DNA of 64,000 bases from Vandiemenella viatica. Its lineage: Eukaryota; Arthropoda; Insecta; Orthoptera; Morabidae. Positions within the stretch are counted from its first letter, which is position 1; each line of letters opens with the position of its first letter. The translations under genes were made by a program, and so were the position numbers. The stretch lies in contig JARYHS010009186.1 of assembly GCA_031002005.1 (NCBI GenBank), positions 248,677,894 through 248,741,893 on the forward strand, in the 5' to 3' direction. Shown in pieces: positions 55,125 to 64,000 of the stretch. Below the pieces are notes generated by a model. The model saw nothing but the letters and a program-made list of their open reading frames with translations, made no database searches and was not told where the DNA came from.

Positions 55125-56110
55125 AAGGTAGCCAGGACAACAACAATAAGAAAAGATAAAAAGTTAAACACAGTAACAGCGCCAGATTCGCCGTTTTATA
55201 CGGGCATCCACGTATCGTGTGAGTACAGTTAAGTTGCACTGTTGTCCAGGGTTGATTCACCACCCGTGACGGTACAAAGTCTAATTTTTTTCCGACTTAT
55301 GGTGTAATGACGCCTGGACCATAATAACAGCGACATGTTTGGCGATTGTTAGCGGCATCAACGTATCGCTTGTGTGCGGTTGGGTTGTACTTCCACACAT
55401 AAAGTTTTAAATTATGGTTTTATTAAATTTGTTCCAAAAAAATGTTTTTTTTAGCTAACTGACCATATGCCGAGAATCGGAAATATTACTATTTTTTTAT
55501 TCAACGTGTAATGAAGCCTGGACCACAGTAACGGCGACAGAAGGGACGATTCATAGCAGCATACTTGTAATGTGTGTACAGTGAGGTTTTTCTTGGATCC
55601 AACCTTCATTACCAACACATGACAGTACATACTCCTGTTTTATTTTTTTACAAAAAATAAAATAAAAATGCTTTTTTTTAGTGAACTGATCAGATGCCGT
55701 GAACGAAAAACTTTTTTATATATTTATTTGTGGTGTAATGAAGCCTAGACTACAATAACAGCGACATATTTGGCAATTCATAGCGCCATCCATGTATCGT
55801 TTGTGTGCACTATGTTGTTCTGTGGTCCACACATGGAAGATTTAAATTACGGTGATTTTTTAAGACAAAAATGCTTTCTTTTTTTAGCGAATTGATCATA
55901 TTCCTGGAAACTAAAACACTATTATTTTCTTCGATTCATGGTGTAATGAATCCTGCAACACAGCAACGATGACAGATTGGGCGATTTATAGCGGAATCAG
56001 CGCAATGGACGTATACAGTTTGGTTAAACTATGGTCGAGGGTTCATTTCACAAAAATCACTCTTAAATTCCGGTTTTATTTATTTATTTTTTTAAATTCA
56101 GTTTGTCGTC
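55125..56110. repeat. Tandem array, ~205-226-bp units
   Basis: Units are anchored on GTGTAATGAAGCCTGGACC-like text at about 55302, 55506, 55732 and 55940, each followed by AACAGCGACA and then a GTATCGTTTGTGTGCAGT-like block. A partial unit precedes them at 55125. The units are diverged from one another. Confidence 0.8.
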
Positions 56111-56610
56111 AACTTTGCTAGTATTGTATGAATGGGTCATTAAACCGGCAATTCATACTGCAACAATATGAAATTAAATAGTCACAGATATTTTAACTTA
56201 AAGGAGTTGTGAATTTTCTCTGTAGTTTTGTTGAACATGGTTCCCCTCCATATTGATGTCTACAGGTTGCGAATTTTGTCTGCTGTTCTGCAAAACGTGG
56301 TTCTTCTGGATAATGTCTACAGGTTGCGACTTTATTTTTTTTTTATTTTTTTTATGTGTACACCCCACAAAACCACCATCTAAGGTAAGTGGTGGATTAT
56401 TTCGCTATCCTTTTTTTGTAAATCCATTCGCTACTTAGCTCCTATTATTTCCTGGTTAATATATATATATAAAACCGGTGCACTTCTAAAGTTCAACAAA
56501 TTTGGAAGAATATAAATAGGGAAGGACTTTGTCACCAGGCGATATGCTCCACCACAATAAACATTATTTTCTCAAAAAAAAAGTAATTTTTGCAATTGCC
56601 CTTAATTTTG

Positions 56611-56740
56611 TTAGGAGGGCATTCAAGTATTACGTAACACAATTATGGGGGAGGGGGGTCTTGTAAAACGTTACAGTGCGTTACAGAGGCAGGAGGGGCT
56701 ATTGGAACAACGTGTTACATAACGTTTTTTTATTTTAATA
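56611..56740. mobile_element. Truncated MITE of the GGGGGCTTTCAAG group
   Basis: It starts AGGAGGGCATTCAAGTATTA and continues CGTAACACAATT, like the ends at 51197. The interior GTAAAACGTTACAGTGCGTT resembles the right-hand interior of that element. The right inverted end is missing. Confidence 0.6.
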
Positions 56741-57035
56741 AAAAACTAGGGAATTAAAATCTCCCTAGTTGGTTACCCTTTTCGTTTATGTTTCACGGGG
56801 AATCCCTTGACTGTATTATACGTCATTTTTGTTTTGTTTTCGTTGTCAGTGGCTATGTTGCGCATACTGCGACTACCACTTTTATAGCGCCCAGACTGTA
56901 CACCAACATAGTTACTGTGATCGCCGCTAGGTAGTATGACCATCTACCGAATCAAGCAAGCCTTGAGGGAGACATTATTTGCGTTTCGCTAGATCCATCG
57001 ACTGAATCAAGTAAGCCGTGAGATACATTATATGT

Positions 57036-57610
57036 GTTAAATACAGCGCTGCCATTTCTACGGATTTATCCGTAGTTCTAGGGATTTTTATTAAAAGTTA
57101 GGATTTTCTGATTTTGTTCAAATATCTACGGATTTTTAGCACTTAAAACTATCGGCGCACTCTTTATGCACGTTGACACGTTCATTGGCACAACTTACAA
57201 AGCAGTGTTTCCGAGGAGGCTCAACGATACCCGAGAACCAAAGGGCTCGCAGTTTTTAACATTTCCTGTTAAGGATGCTATGCTAAATTTAATGTCAACA
57301 AAGAAAATGTATGGTCCGTAGGGAGGGAAAAAAAAACAATTACTAGGCATAGCAGAAGCAGCGATGAAAGTGACGATGTATAAAATACGTATATTAAGTG
57401 ATATTTCTTACTTTCAAGGTAGAATATTATTTTTTTTGTAATTTTAAATACCTGGTAATAAAAAGTATTCTTAATTTTGATTCTCCCTTAAATAATTATT
57501 GTTCAGTCTTTCAGTTAGCGAGTCTCCGGATTTTTGTACCAAATGTACGGAAATTTTAGCGGCTGTCAACGGATATACAAAGCCAAGTGGCCGGCAGCAC
57601 TGGTTAAATA
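57036..57610. mobile_element. hAT-type MITE with perfect 8-bp TSD
   Basis: The element 57044-57602 (559 bp) begins CAGCGCTGCC and ends in the inverse of CAGTGCTGCC. GTTAAATA flanks both sides (57036-57043, 57603-57610). Short ends of this form with an 8-bp duplication indicate the hAT superfamily. The interior is non-coding apart from a short broken plus-strand stretch near 57190-57320 (KAVFPRRLNDTREPKGSQF), perhaps a relic of host coding or transposase sequence. It disrupts the sequence upstream of the Merlin-type transposase. Confidence 0.8.
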
Positions 57611-57639
57611 TAATGTGATTATAAAGTTTTAAAAGAAGA

Positions 57640-58038
57640 ATGTTGAATTTCAAGGTAAAATGTAATCATAGGAGAAAGACGTCAGGCAGTGTAGACTGCA
57701 ATTTTACGAAGTTTATATGGGTACGAAATGAAGTGACCGTACATAAGAATGTTTTTTCGTCATACAAGAACCTGGCGAACCTTGATGGCGGGATATATGC
57801 CCATGATTTCGTGATACACAAAGAAAACTTTGTGGATCCAGGCAGTCACGAAGTTCACACGCAAGGAGTTGAAAGTCTATGGTCAAAAATGAAACGCACG
57901 TTAAAATTTCAGTATGGAACTTCTGAAGAACTGTTTCCTACATGTATGGAGGAGTTTATGTGGCGAAACCACTTTGGATCAAGGCATGCGTTCCCAAATT
58001 TTATATCGTGTCTTTGGGAGCAATACTCTTTCGTGTAA
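57640..58038 (+). CDS. Merlin (ISXO2/IS1595-like) transposase, C-terminal part
   Basis: A 132-codon frame. The second half shows the diagnostic sequence of this transposase fold: HDFVIHKENFVDPGSHEVHT, then QGVESLWSKMKR with the catalytic Glu, then MEEFMWRNHF near the end. The YKNLANLDGGIYAHD part corresponds to the segment after the second catalytic Asp. The N-terminal half with the first Asp is absent; the first ~25 codons look unrelated. Merlin elements are eukaryotic relatives of bacterial IS1016/IS1595. It is probably non-functional because it is incomplete. Confidence 0.75.
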   Translation: MLNFKVKCNHRRKTSGSVDCNFTKFIWVRNEVTVHKNVFSSYKNLANLDGGIYAHDFVIHKENFVDPGSHEVHTQGVESLWSKMKRTLKFQYGTSEELFPTCMEEFMWRNHFGSRHAFPNFISCLWEQYSFV

Positions 58039-58320
58039 TCATTTGCATCAGCCGACCAAAACGTTCTTCACCAAATATCTGTTCCCAGTTTAGTATTTCC
58101 CCCCAACATTTTGCACCATTCAGCAAACATCTACAAAAACGGCTCTTTTCAGAGTCCAAAATTAAAAACAGTTAGACAAAATTCGCAACCACTAGACATC
58201 ATTATGCAGAAGAACTATGTTCAGCAAAACTACAGAGAACAAGTTACATTATCTGTGAGTATCTAATTCTATACTGTTGCAGTATGAATTGACGTTTTAA
58301 TGTTCCAATCATACAATACT

Positions 58321-58560
58321 CAACCTCATTTCGTACCCATATAAACTTCGTAAACATTCGGACAATGGTTATACTACCTAGACAGAGCAGCCATTCTTGG
58401 TCTTCCTGAAACATAAGAAAGACAGTGTATGCTGGAGGTTGCTGTCATTCGACATTTCCTCCGCGGAGTTAGTAGATGGGGTAAGAACTTTGCAATAGGT
58501 TGGTCTGTACTGTTGGCTTGTTTGTAGTTGTCGTCGTTTGTCGGTGACTTTATTCTATAC
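58321..58560. other. Spacer with a 29-bp inverted match to the Merlin ORF
   Basis: 58338-58366 is the inverse of a sequence at about 57706-57734 inside the Merlin-type frame (core TTTATATGGGTACGAAATGA). Nothing else was recognised before the Jockey-type LINE. Confidence 0.5.
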
Positions 58561-61015
58561 AGTCAGGTCCAATGGTTTTTTGTGTCGGCCGGGACGAATT
58601 TCATACCGACCGAGCACGCTGATCATCGGATTAGTGCTGGTTTACGTTTTCCTGTAGAAAGCAGCGGCCAGCACTCGGAATCGGTCTCTCAATGGCATGA
58701 TGCCGGTGGCTTCATGGAGAGCCGCAGTCGGGAATCTGGGGAGGGGGGGGAGGTGAAGGGCACGTTTAAGTGCCCTGTTTTGGATTACCTGCAGTTGTCG
58801 CAGGTGAGTGTGAGCGGCGTATCCCCACACTGGGCAGGCGTACTCCAGTAGAGGCCTGACCAGGGTGAGGCATATGCGCACTCCCAGGGACTGTGGCAGT
58901 GCACTGTTCCTGTTTAGCAGGGGGTAGAGTTCGTTCAGCCTGGCGCTGGCTCTTCTACTCACATCGTTGATGTGGGTGTGCCAGGTGAGCTTGGAGTCCA
59001 GCATTACCCCTAGGTATCTCAGTGAGGTACTCCAGGAAATGTCGGATCCGTGCAGTCTCAGCAATCGGGCCGGTTGGCCGCCGTTGCGTGGACCGTACTT
59101 CCTCGTGAAGATGACTGCCTGGGTTTTGGTGGGATTGACGTCGATGCGCCACCTCCTTGCCCAGGCCTCTGTCTGTTGGAGGACGCCTTGCAGTCGTGCA
59201 GTGGCAACGGACTTACTCCTGCTACGGGTGATGTAGGCCGTGTCATCCGCATATGTGGCTGTCTGTACGTGATCTGCCGTTGGTATGTCAGCCGTGTACA
59301 GGGTGTATAGGATGGGGCCTAGTACTGACCCCTGGGGGACCCCTGCAAGGACATTTCTGCTGTGGCTAACGTTCTGGCCTCGCATTCGGGAGGACGGCGG
59401 TTCGAATCCCCGTCCGGGCATCCAGATTTGGGTTTTCCATGGTTTCCCCAAATCACTCCAGGTGAATACCGGGATGCTTCCTTCAAAAAGGCCATGGCCG
59501 AATTCCTTCCCATTCCTTGCCCCCATCCTTTCCCGTCTCTAAAAGACCTCGTAGTTATAGGAGACGTAAAGCAGTTAAAAAAAAAAAAAAAAAAACATTT
59601 CTGCTGCCTTACTTGACTCCATCCACCTTGACATTTAAGGTGCGGTCAAGCAGGTAGGACCTGATAAGCTTTACCAGTGGCCCTGGGAAGCCTTGCTGGT
59701 GAAGCTTCAGTAGCAACCCAGAGTGCCAGACCGAGTCAAAGGCACGCGCTACGTCCAAGGACACCATAGCGCAGTACTCTTTGTGGACAAAGGCATGGTT
59801 GCTGTTTCCACAATGCGGAGCACCTGTTGGGTGGTCGAGTATCCGTTGCGGAAACCGAACTGGTGGTTGGGCAGGAGGCCGCTCTCTGATATGAGGGATT
59901 GCATCCTTTTCAGGAGCAGCCTCTCAAAGACTTTGCTGATCGATGGTAGGAGACTGATAGGTCTATAGCTCTGGGGAAGACTGGGGTTCTTCCCGCTCTT
60001 GCGGATGGCAACTACTTCAGAATACTTCCACTGTTGCGGGAAGACCCCTGTCCGCAAGATGCGATTGAAGAGATCTGCTAGAAACGCGTAGGCTTCCGAA
60101 GGCAGATTCCTCAGGCATCTGTTCCCAATTCCGTCGTGGCCAGTAGCCTTGTTTGGCCGGAGCCTTGCAAGACAGCTGGCCACGTCCTCAGGGGAGATGG
60201 GATCTATCTCCTCGTCTCCGTCGTCAGCTTGCAGGTAAACGCGCAGACGGTCTTCGGTGTCTCTCAGGACCTGATCGTCTGCATGCGTTTCGGATGGATG
60301 GAAGTTACGCTCGAATCCATTGGCCAGGGCGTTTGCTTTGCCCTCAGGTCGATAGATGGGACCGTTTGCTCCTTCCAGGGGGGGGGGGGAGATTCTCCGC
60401 TTCCGCCTTGTGACGCTGCGTGTCTGGGCCCACATGGTCCCGTCGTCTGGGGTAAGCGCCGTGACTCGGGCTTCCCCGCAGTCTGTTTCTGTGGCGGGTC
60501 AGATCCGCTTTCAGTTGCTTCTGAAGACGGTTTAGGAATCTCCTGGTGTCAGGGTTGTGGGTAAGGTTCCACTCCTTTGCCACACTGTTCTTGTGCCTGA
60601 CGGCAGCAAGAAGGTGGGGTGGCAGGTGGAGTGTTGGGAGTCTCCTTGAGTGAAGCGGGGTGGAGACTGATATGACCTCATTCACCATTTCCTCAAAGGC
60701 CCTGGTCGCCACGTCAGCGTCCTCTACTCTCTGGTCAGCCAGTTAAGAGGACAGCGACTGTTTGAAGCTTCTCCAGTTGGTTTAACGGAGGTCGTGGGAT
60801 TCTGGGCGCGAGTCATGCCACTCACCTGCGTCCACTTCCAATGTCACAGGACAGTGGTCAGAGGACAGCCGGTTTGCGGTTCTTCCAGTGACAAAGCCTG
60901 TCAATCCCCTAGTAACTAGTATGTCTAGGACTTCTGGCTGACCTCTTGCTCTACCTGCAGGGTAGTGCGTCGGTTCGTCCGGACCCCAGACATACATGTC
61001 TAGTGTGTTTGTGAG
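58560..61015 (-). mobile_element. Jockey-type LINE, 5'-truncated, interrupted by a SINE
   Basis: Minus-strand order: the end of the endonuclease (60997-60782, SSDHCPVTLEV with the S-D-H catalytic block), linker (60712-60344), RT start (60435-59749: NKATGHDGIGNRCLRNLPSE, YRPISLLPSISKVFERLLL, HQFGFRNGYSTTQQVL), then after the SINE the catalytic core (NVLAGVPQGSVLGPILYTLY, then TYADDTAYI, the YADD box) and thumb (LTLVRPLLEYACPVWGYA) ending at a stop at 58642. The first part of the endonuclease and ORF1 are missing, and there are at least two frame breaks besides the SINE. No poly-A tail is obvious. Confidence 0.92.
59351..59606 (+). mobile_element. Young tRNA-derived SINE with perfect 12-bp TSD
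   Basis: The SINE (about 59363-59594) is flanked by ACATTTCTGCTG at 59351-59362 and 59595-59606. It starts part-way into the tRNA-like head (TGGCTAACGTTCTGGCCTCG), has a perfect box B GGTTCGAATCC at 59399-59409, the body blocks seen at 25878, and an uninterrupted run of about 18 A. The clean TSD and tail indicate recent insertion into the Jockey-type RT, whose frame it breaks between the RT start and the YADD core. Box A seems truncated. Confidence 0.93.
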
Positions 61016-61025
61016 TCTCCGTAGC

Positions 61026-61107
61026 TACTACCTAGCGGCGATCACAGTAACTTTGTTGGTGTACAGTCTGGGCGCTATAAAAGTGGTAGTCACGGCATGC
61101 GCAACAT
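61026..61107. repeat. 82-bp repeat, inverse of 56855-56936
   Basis: TACTACCTAGCGGCGATCAC through GGGCGCTATAAAAGTGG is almost identical, in inverse orientation, to 56936-56855. It includes a TATAAAAG string. It lies at the 5' truncation point of the Jockey-type LINE and next to a P-like end. The parent element is not recognised. Confidence 0.7.
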
Positions 61108-61121
61108 GATGGTTTCACTAT

Positions 61122-61165
61122 GGAGGAATGAATATATGGAGACGAAATAACGCTAAAGCCCCCTA
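61122..61165 (+). mobile_element. P-like left-end fragment
   Basis: ATGGAGGAATGAATATATGG, then AGACGAAATAACGCTAAA, matches the beginning of the older P-like element (46246 joined to 48020) and, less closely, the two intact copies. Nothing of the THAP exon follows, because other sequence takes over at about 61165. Confidence 0.6.
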
Positions 61166-61249
61166 TAGATGACCTGATTAGGTCAGCCATACCATGTCAG
61201 CCTCGAAATCGGGTCTCGCATCCACACGAGGCCATATCTGCAGTCTGCT

Positions 61250-62503
61250 TTAAGGCCCATTTAGACGACCCGACCTGGCCTCCCTAAATCGTGGCCACGC
61301 CCTTCGGCCCTGAATACGGGTCGTCTAAACTGAGCTGCTGTCACGTTTTTGCCGCGAGACCAGGCAGAATGAGAGAGTTGCTGGAAGTCTAAAAGAGGCA
61401 CAAATTTTTATGGGACCCCTCACATTGGGTAGCCAACTTATTTAGAAAAAAAAAGCATATTTGTCTTTTGAAGAGGAAAATAAAAACTATATGAAAGGAA
61501 AAAAATTAAAATTAGTTATTTATAGCCTAAAATACATATATTTTCAGGCTTACTGGACTAGCTATTAATTGTTGGTTTCATTTCAGTGTTACAGCTGGAA
61601 CCACGCTCTACATCTAGTATAACAAAACAGGAACACTCATTTTTAACTTTATGGAAGCTCTGTTTCTCCATTCCCACCATATTGCATTTATTTCGTTTCA
61701 TCATAAGCACTAGCATGTCTTTTGTAAATTAATTGAATTGTATGGTTTACCAAAAATAAATTGATTCCACATACTTTATGGTTATGTTCAGAAATAATGA
61801 CGAGAGGACTCGAGTCGACTGGAGTACAACAATATGAATGGTCCGCTATTATTGCCTCGATTCCGATGCCTCGATTCCAAAGGATGCGAGCGAACAAAAA
61901 ATCGCTGGCAAGAGGTTGTGAAACTAGCAGACGAACGTTCAGTTACATGTGTTGTATACTATATTCGAAATAAAGTATTTTCGCATAATGTATTCGTAGT
62001 AAAAAGTATAACATCCAAAAATAAAATATGATATTTTATTATACAGTATGGTTGGCAACCCTAACCTCACATGCGAGACACGAGAAATGAGGTATTTTAG
62101 ACATAATCCGCTAGAAATTCCGTAAATCTTCACCATCCAACACATCTAATAGTCTAAAGTGACTGAACATATGCCTTTGTAAATATAATTGCTTGGCACA
62201 CCGTCTTTTTTTCTTTTTCCTAGGCATTTCGCACAATGTCAAGCAGTCAGGGTTACACCAAGACTTTGTGGTTTTGATAAATATGGAATCATAGATATTT
62301 AATTTAAATATTAGAACTTTAATAAAATTTGTAAATAACTAATTTTATTGCTAGTATTACTACTGAATTGAACGTGCAAATTTCAGAGCAAGACGGATAC
62401 ACGCGTGGTGGTAGGCCGCTAGTACGGTAGTACCAGACGGGAGGAAAGTAAGATTGGAAACGGGGCAGGGTGATCGGGAACGGGTCGTCTAAATGGGCCT
62501 TTA
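61250..62503. mobile_element. Harbinger-like element with AGGCCC ends, 1,248 bp
   Basis: The element 61253-62500 starts AGGCCCATTTAGACGACCCG and ends in its inverse (CGGGTCGTCTAAATGGGCCT). TTA flanks both sides. The end sequence AGGCC plus TTA duplication resembles the Harbinger element at 50699. Internal frames (for example 61834-62031, ERTKNRWQEVVKLADERS) are short and only vaguely like a DNA-binding domain, so it is probably non-autonomous. Confidence 0.75.
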
Positions 62504-62599
62504 GACCGTCGGCGCGGACGCACGGTGACATGTCGCCGGTTTTTTCGAAACAACAAAAACAGACATGTGTTTTGGCGTTAACTGTTAATTAAGAAAACA

Positions 62600-63600
62600 A
62601 AAGATTATGGCTTAAGAAAAGAAATGAATTTAGCGACGTGAAATTGATTAGAGAACTTGACACTGATGATTCATCGAGCTGTTAAATTTAGTAAAACCTC
62701 TGATCACAAGGCAAGATACGATCATAGGAGAATATATAACGGAGGAAGAACTATTAACTGCAACTTTTTAAGTATTTAGCAACGGGTAGAGCGTATGCTA
62801 ATCTCAAGTTTAGCAGTACTACATCTGCACAATTACTCTCGCAAATAATACCAGAAATATGTGAAGCTATTTGTAAGGTTTCAAAAAACTATACAGATAC
62901 AAAATCTATTTTTAATTGGAACTTTAAAATTAAATATGACGAAAAAAATATATAGTAACTTATTTTTATAAGAATAATTTTCAATTTTATTAATTACAAT
63001 ATTAATCTGAATCATTTTTCCATGATTAAAAATTCTTTTAAAACTGTCCGTTACCATCCATTTGGTTGTTGGTTATTATGTTCATTAATAGATGTTTGAT
63101 GCCTAACACAAAATATTAATGCTTAAATATAGTCAGACAATATGAGATAACGTGTCAATTTAATCACTGTGGCTCAATGTACAGCAAGGATATAGGTATT
63201 TTAAAGCCAAGGAAAAGTGGATCACAATTTTACAATTACAAGGGGATATTTAGCGTTGAATTGTTGATAGCAATTCATACACCAACGGACGTGTACCAGA
63301 TGGAGACATTAAAAGGCACAAAGTTTTTTTTATTAAGTTTATTGTAGATGAGGTAACTCTGCTTCAAGCATCATTGTTATTTGGAACAAATACATGGGCT
63401 CCATTAGTTTCCACTGACGACAAATCATTTGTTCTGAATGAATATTTCTTGAAACCAAACACACAGGAAAGTATAACACATGAAATAAGAAGTTTTAATT
63501 ATAGACTTGCCACAGGTAGAAGGGTCGTGGAAAACATTTTCGGCATTCTGGCAATACGTTTCCAAGTATTCCAGATGTTCAAAATGTTGATAAAATAATA
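62600..63600 (+). pseudogene. Harbinger transposase, second family, frame-broken
   Basis: Plus-strand blocks in order: LFKYLATGRAYANLKF (N-terminal helical block) near 62770, IIPEICEAICKVSKNY near 62850, GSQFYNYKGIFSVELL near 63210-63260 (the S-Q-x-Y-N-Y-K-G-x-x-S block), and then the frame 63374-63598 with LNEYFLKPNTQESITHEIRS and RRVVENIFGILAIRFQVF, the conserved R-x-x-V-E-N-x-F-G-I-L end of the DDE domain. The segment with the first catalytic Asp (D-G-K-H) is missing. It follows directly after the AGGCCC element but is a separate piece. Confidence 0.85.
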
Positions 63601-63639
63601 ATGGGCAGTTATCTAATACATAATTATTTCCATGACTTG

Positions 63640-64000
63640 CTCGTCGTTAGGGGGGTAAGCGGGTCAAATATACCCATGCCCGCCGGCTGATGGGTGGCCC
63701 CCGACCACCGGCTGTAGAGGCCCCCAGGCCTCGAAGCCAAGAATACACCCGTTATCGCACGGCCAGTTAGTAGAGCTAAAAAAAAGTCGCCCATTTTACC
63801 CCGGGACCCAAATTCCTAGCGCTGGCAACTCAATTTTTGTGTACTTTGCCGGAAATATCCCACCAACACCGAAAATCTTTGTACATTTATTAAAGTTCCA
63901 TTAACACCCTCCATTCAGTGACAAATTTCTTCTCTGCCACGTCACATATAAACGTTTACTGCTCGAGTGTCTCGTAGCAAATGGGATGAAATCGGCCTGA
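63640..64000. other. GC-richer unassigned tail of the window
   Basis: A sharp shift to GC-rich text (GCCCGCCGGCTGATGGGTGG) at about 63660-63760 breaks from the AT-rich Harbinger remnant. No frame, promoter or repeat family was recognised. It may be the edge of another element cut by the window end. Confidence 0.4.

Larger units (their letters stand above)
56120..58320. mobile_element. Merlin-type element within long inverted repeats
   Basis: About 56120-56300 is matched in inverted orientation by about 58140-58320 (AATTCATACTGCAACAATAT and GTTGCGAATTTTGTCT, with differences), giving arms of roughly 150-180 bp. Between them lies an ISXO2/IS1595-like transposase fragment (57640-58038). Also inside are a truncated MITE (56611-56740), an 82-bp repeat shared with 61026 (56855-56936) and a hAT MITE (57044-57602). 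No outer target duplication was recognised. The link between the arms and the transposase is inference. Confidence 0.6.

Noticed and set aside
57640..58038. ISXO2-like protein as bacterial contamination or horizontal transfer
   Set aside because: Merlin transposons are eukaryotic members of this fold, and the flanks are typical of this AT-rich arthropod sequence.
59363..59410. A tRNA gene
   Set aside because: Box B is perfect but the head is 5'-truncated and has no closing acceptor stem. It is the head of a SINE with poly-A tail and TSD. The same applies to 9664-9722, 14700-14781 and 26040-26121.
58967..60564. Plus-strand frames of 85-142 codons
   Set aside because: Shadows of the GC-rich Jockey-type LINE on the minus strand.
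1..64000. CRISPR arrays, operons or other prokaryotic systems
   Set aside because: The repeats are tandem without unique spacers of constant size, genes are spliced, and all recognised elements are eukaryotic.

Overview
The window is a stretch of arthropod nuclear DNA, most likely from a large-genome insect. A polyneopteran (grasshopper, cricket, stick insect or cockroach type) is my best guess. That guess rests on the repeat families: tRNA-derived SINEs, a LINE whose 3' tail is a TAGATG-type repeat, Penelope-like, gypsy, Jockey and CR1-like retroelements, and hAT, pogo/Tigger, mariner, PIF-Harbinger, Merlin and P-like DNA transposons. It is AT-rich and gene-poor. There is no operon structure, no rRNA, no genuine tRNA gene and no CRISPR array.

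Only one host gene is supported, an ankyrin-repeat protein on the minus strand. Three exons are visible: 16967-15395, 12686-12588 and 4813-4715. The two small exons are each exactly 33 codons in phase 0, one ankyrin repeat per exon. The 5' exons and the 3' end were not found. Its introns are full of mobile elements.

Layout. 1-4700: a degenerate tandem array with alternating unit types, invaded by a LINE 3' end, then a long-inverted-repeat element and a MITE. 5147-7211: a pogo/Tigger-like element carrying a hAT element inserted 8 bp inside its end. 7255-19600: LINE fragments, SINEs, the main ankyrin exon and a second, permuted copy of the hAT sequence. 19790-26930: a broken gypsy-type LTR retrotransposon with a head-to-head Penelope-like element in its gag region and other insertions in its integrase. 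27165-27290: another Penelope-like end with a convincing hammerhead ribozyme fold. 27300-43700: mostly decayed CR1-like LINE pieces, minisatellite-like arrays, a mariner pseudogene and a 1.7-kb transposon with an unassigned transposase.

44455-49290: a nest of P-like elements. Two nearly identical 1,756-bp copies share inverted ends, and the first has a perfect 8-bp target duplication. Both carry a THAP-domain first exon, and the second sits inside an older, degenerate relative. 50699-53145: a PIF-Harbinger element with a MADF-type ORF and a broken transposase on opposite strands. It also carries a 26-bp P-like remnant (two abutting ends with an 8-bp duplication) and a 932-bp MITE. 55125-58320: a tandem array and a Merlin-type (ISXO2-like) transposase inside long inverted repeats, with a hAT MITE. 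58560-61015: a Jockey-type LINE interrupted by a young SINE. 61253-63600: two Harbinger-related pieces.

The window is best read as layers of insertion. Matching target-site duplications let the order of many events be worked out. The P-like nest, the hammerhead/Penelope pieces and the unassigned 1.7-kb transposon are the parts most worth following up.
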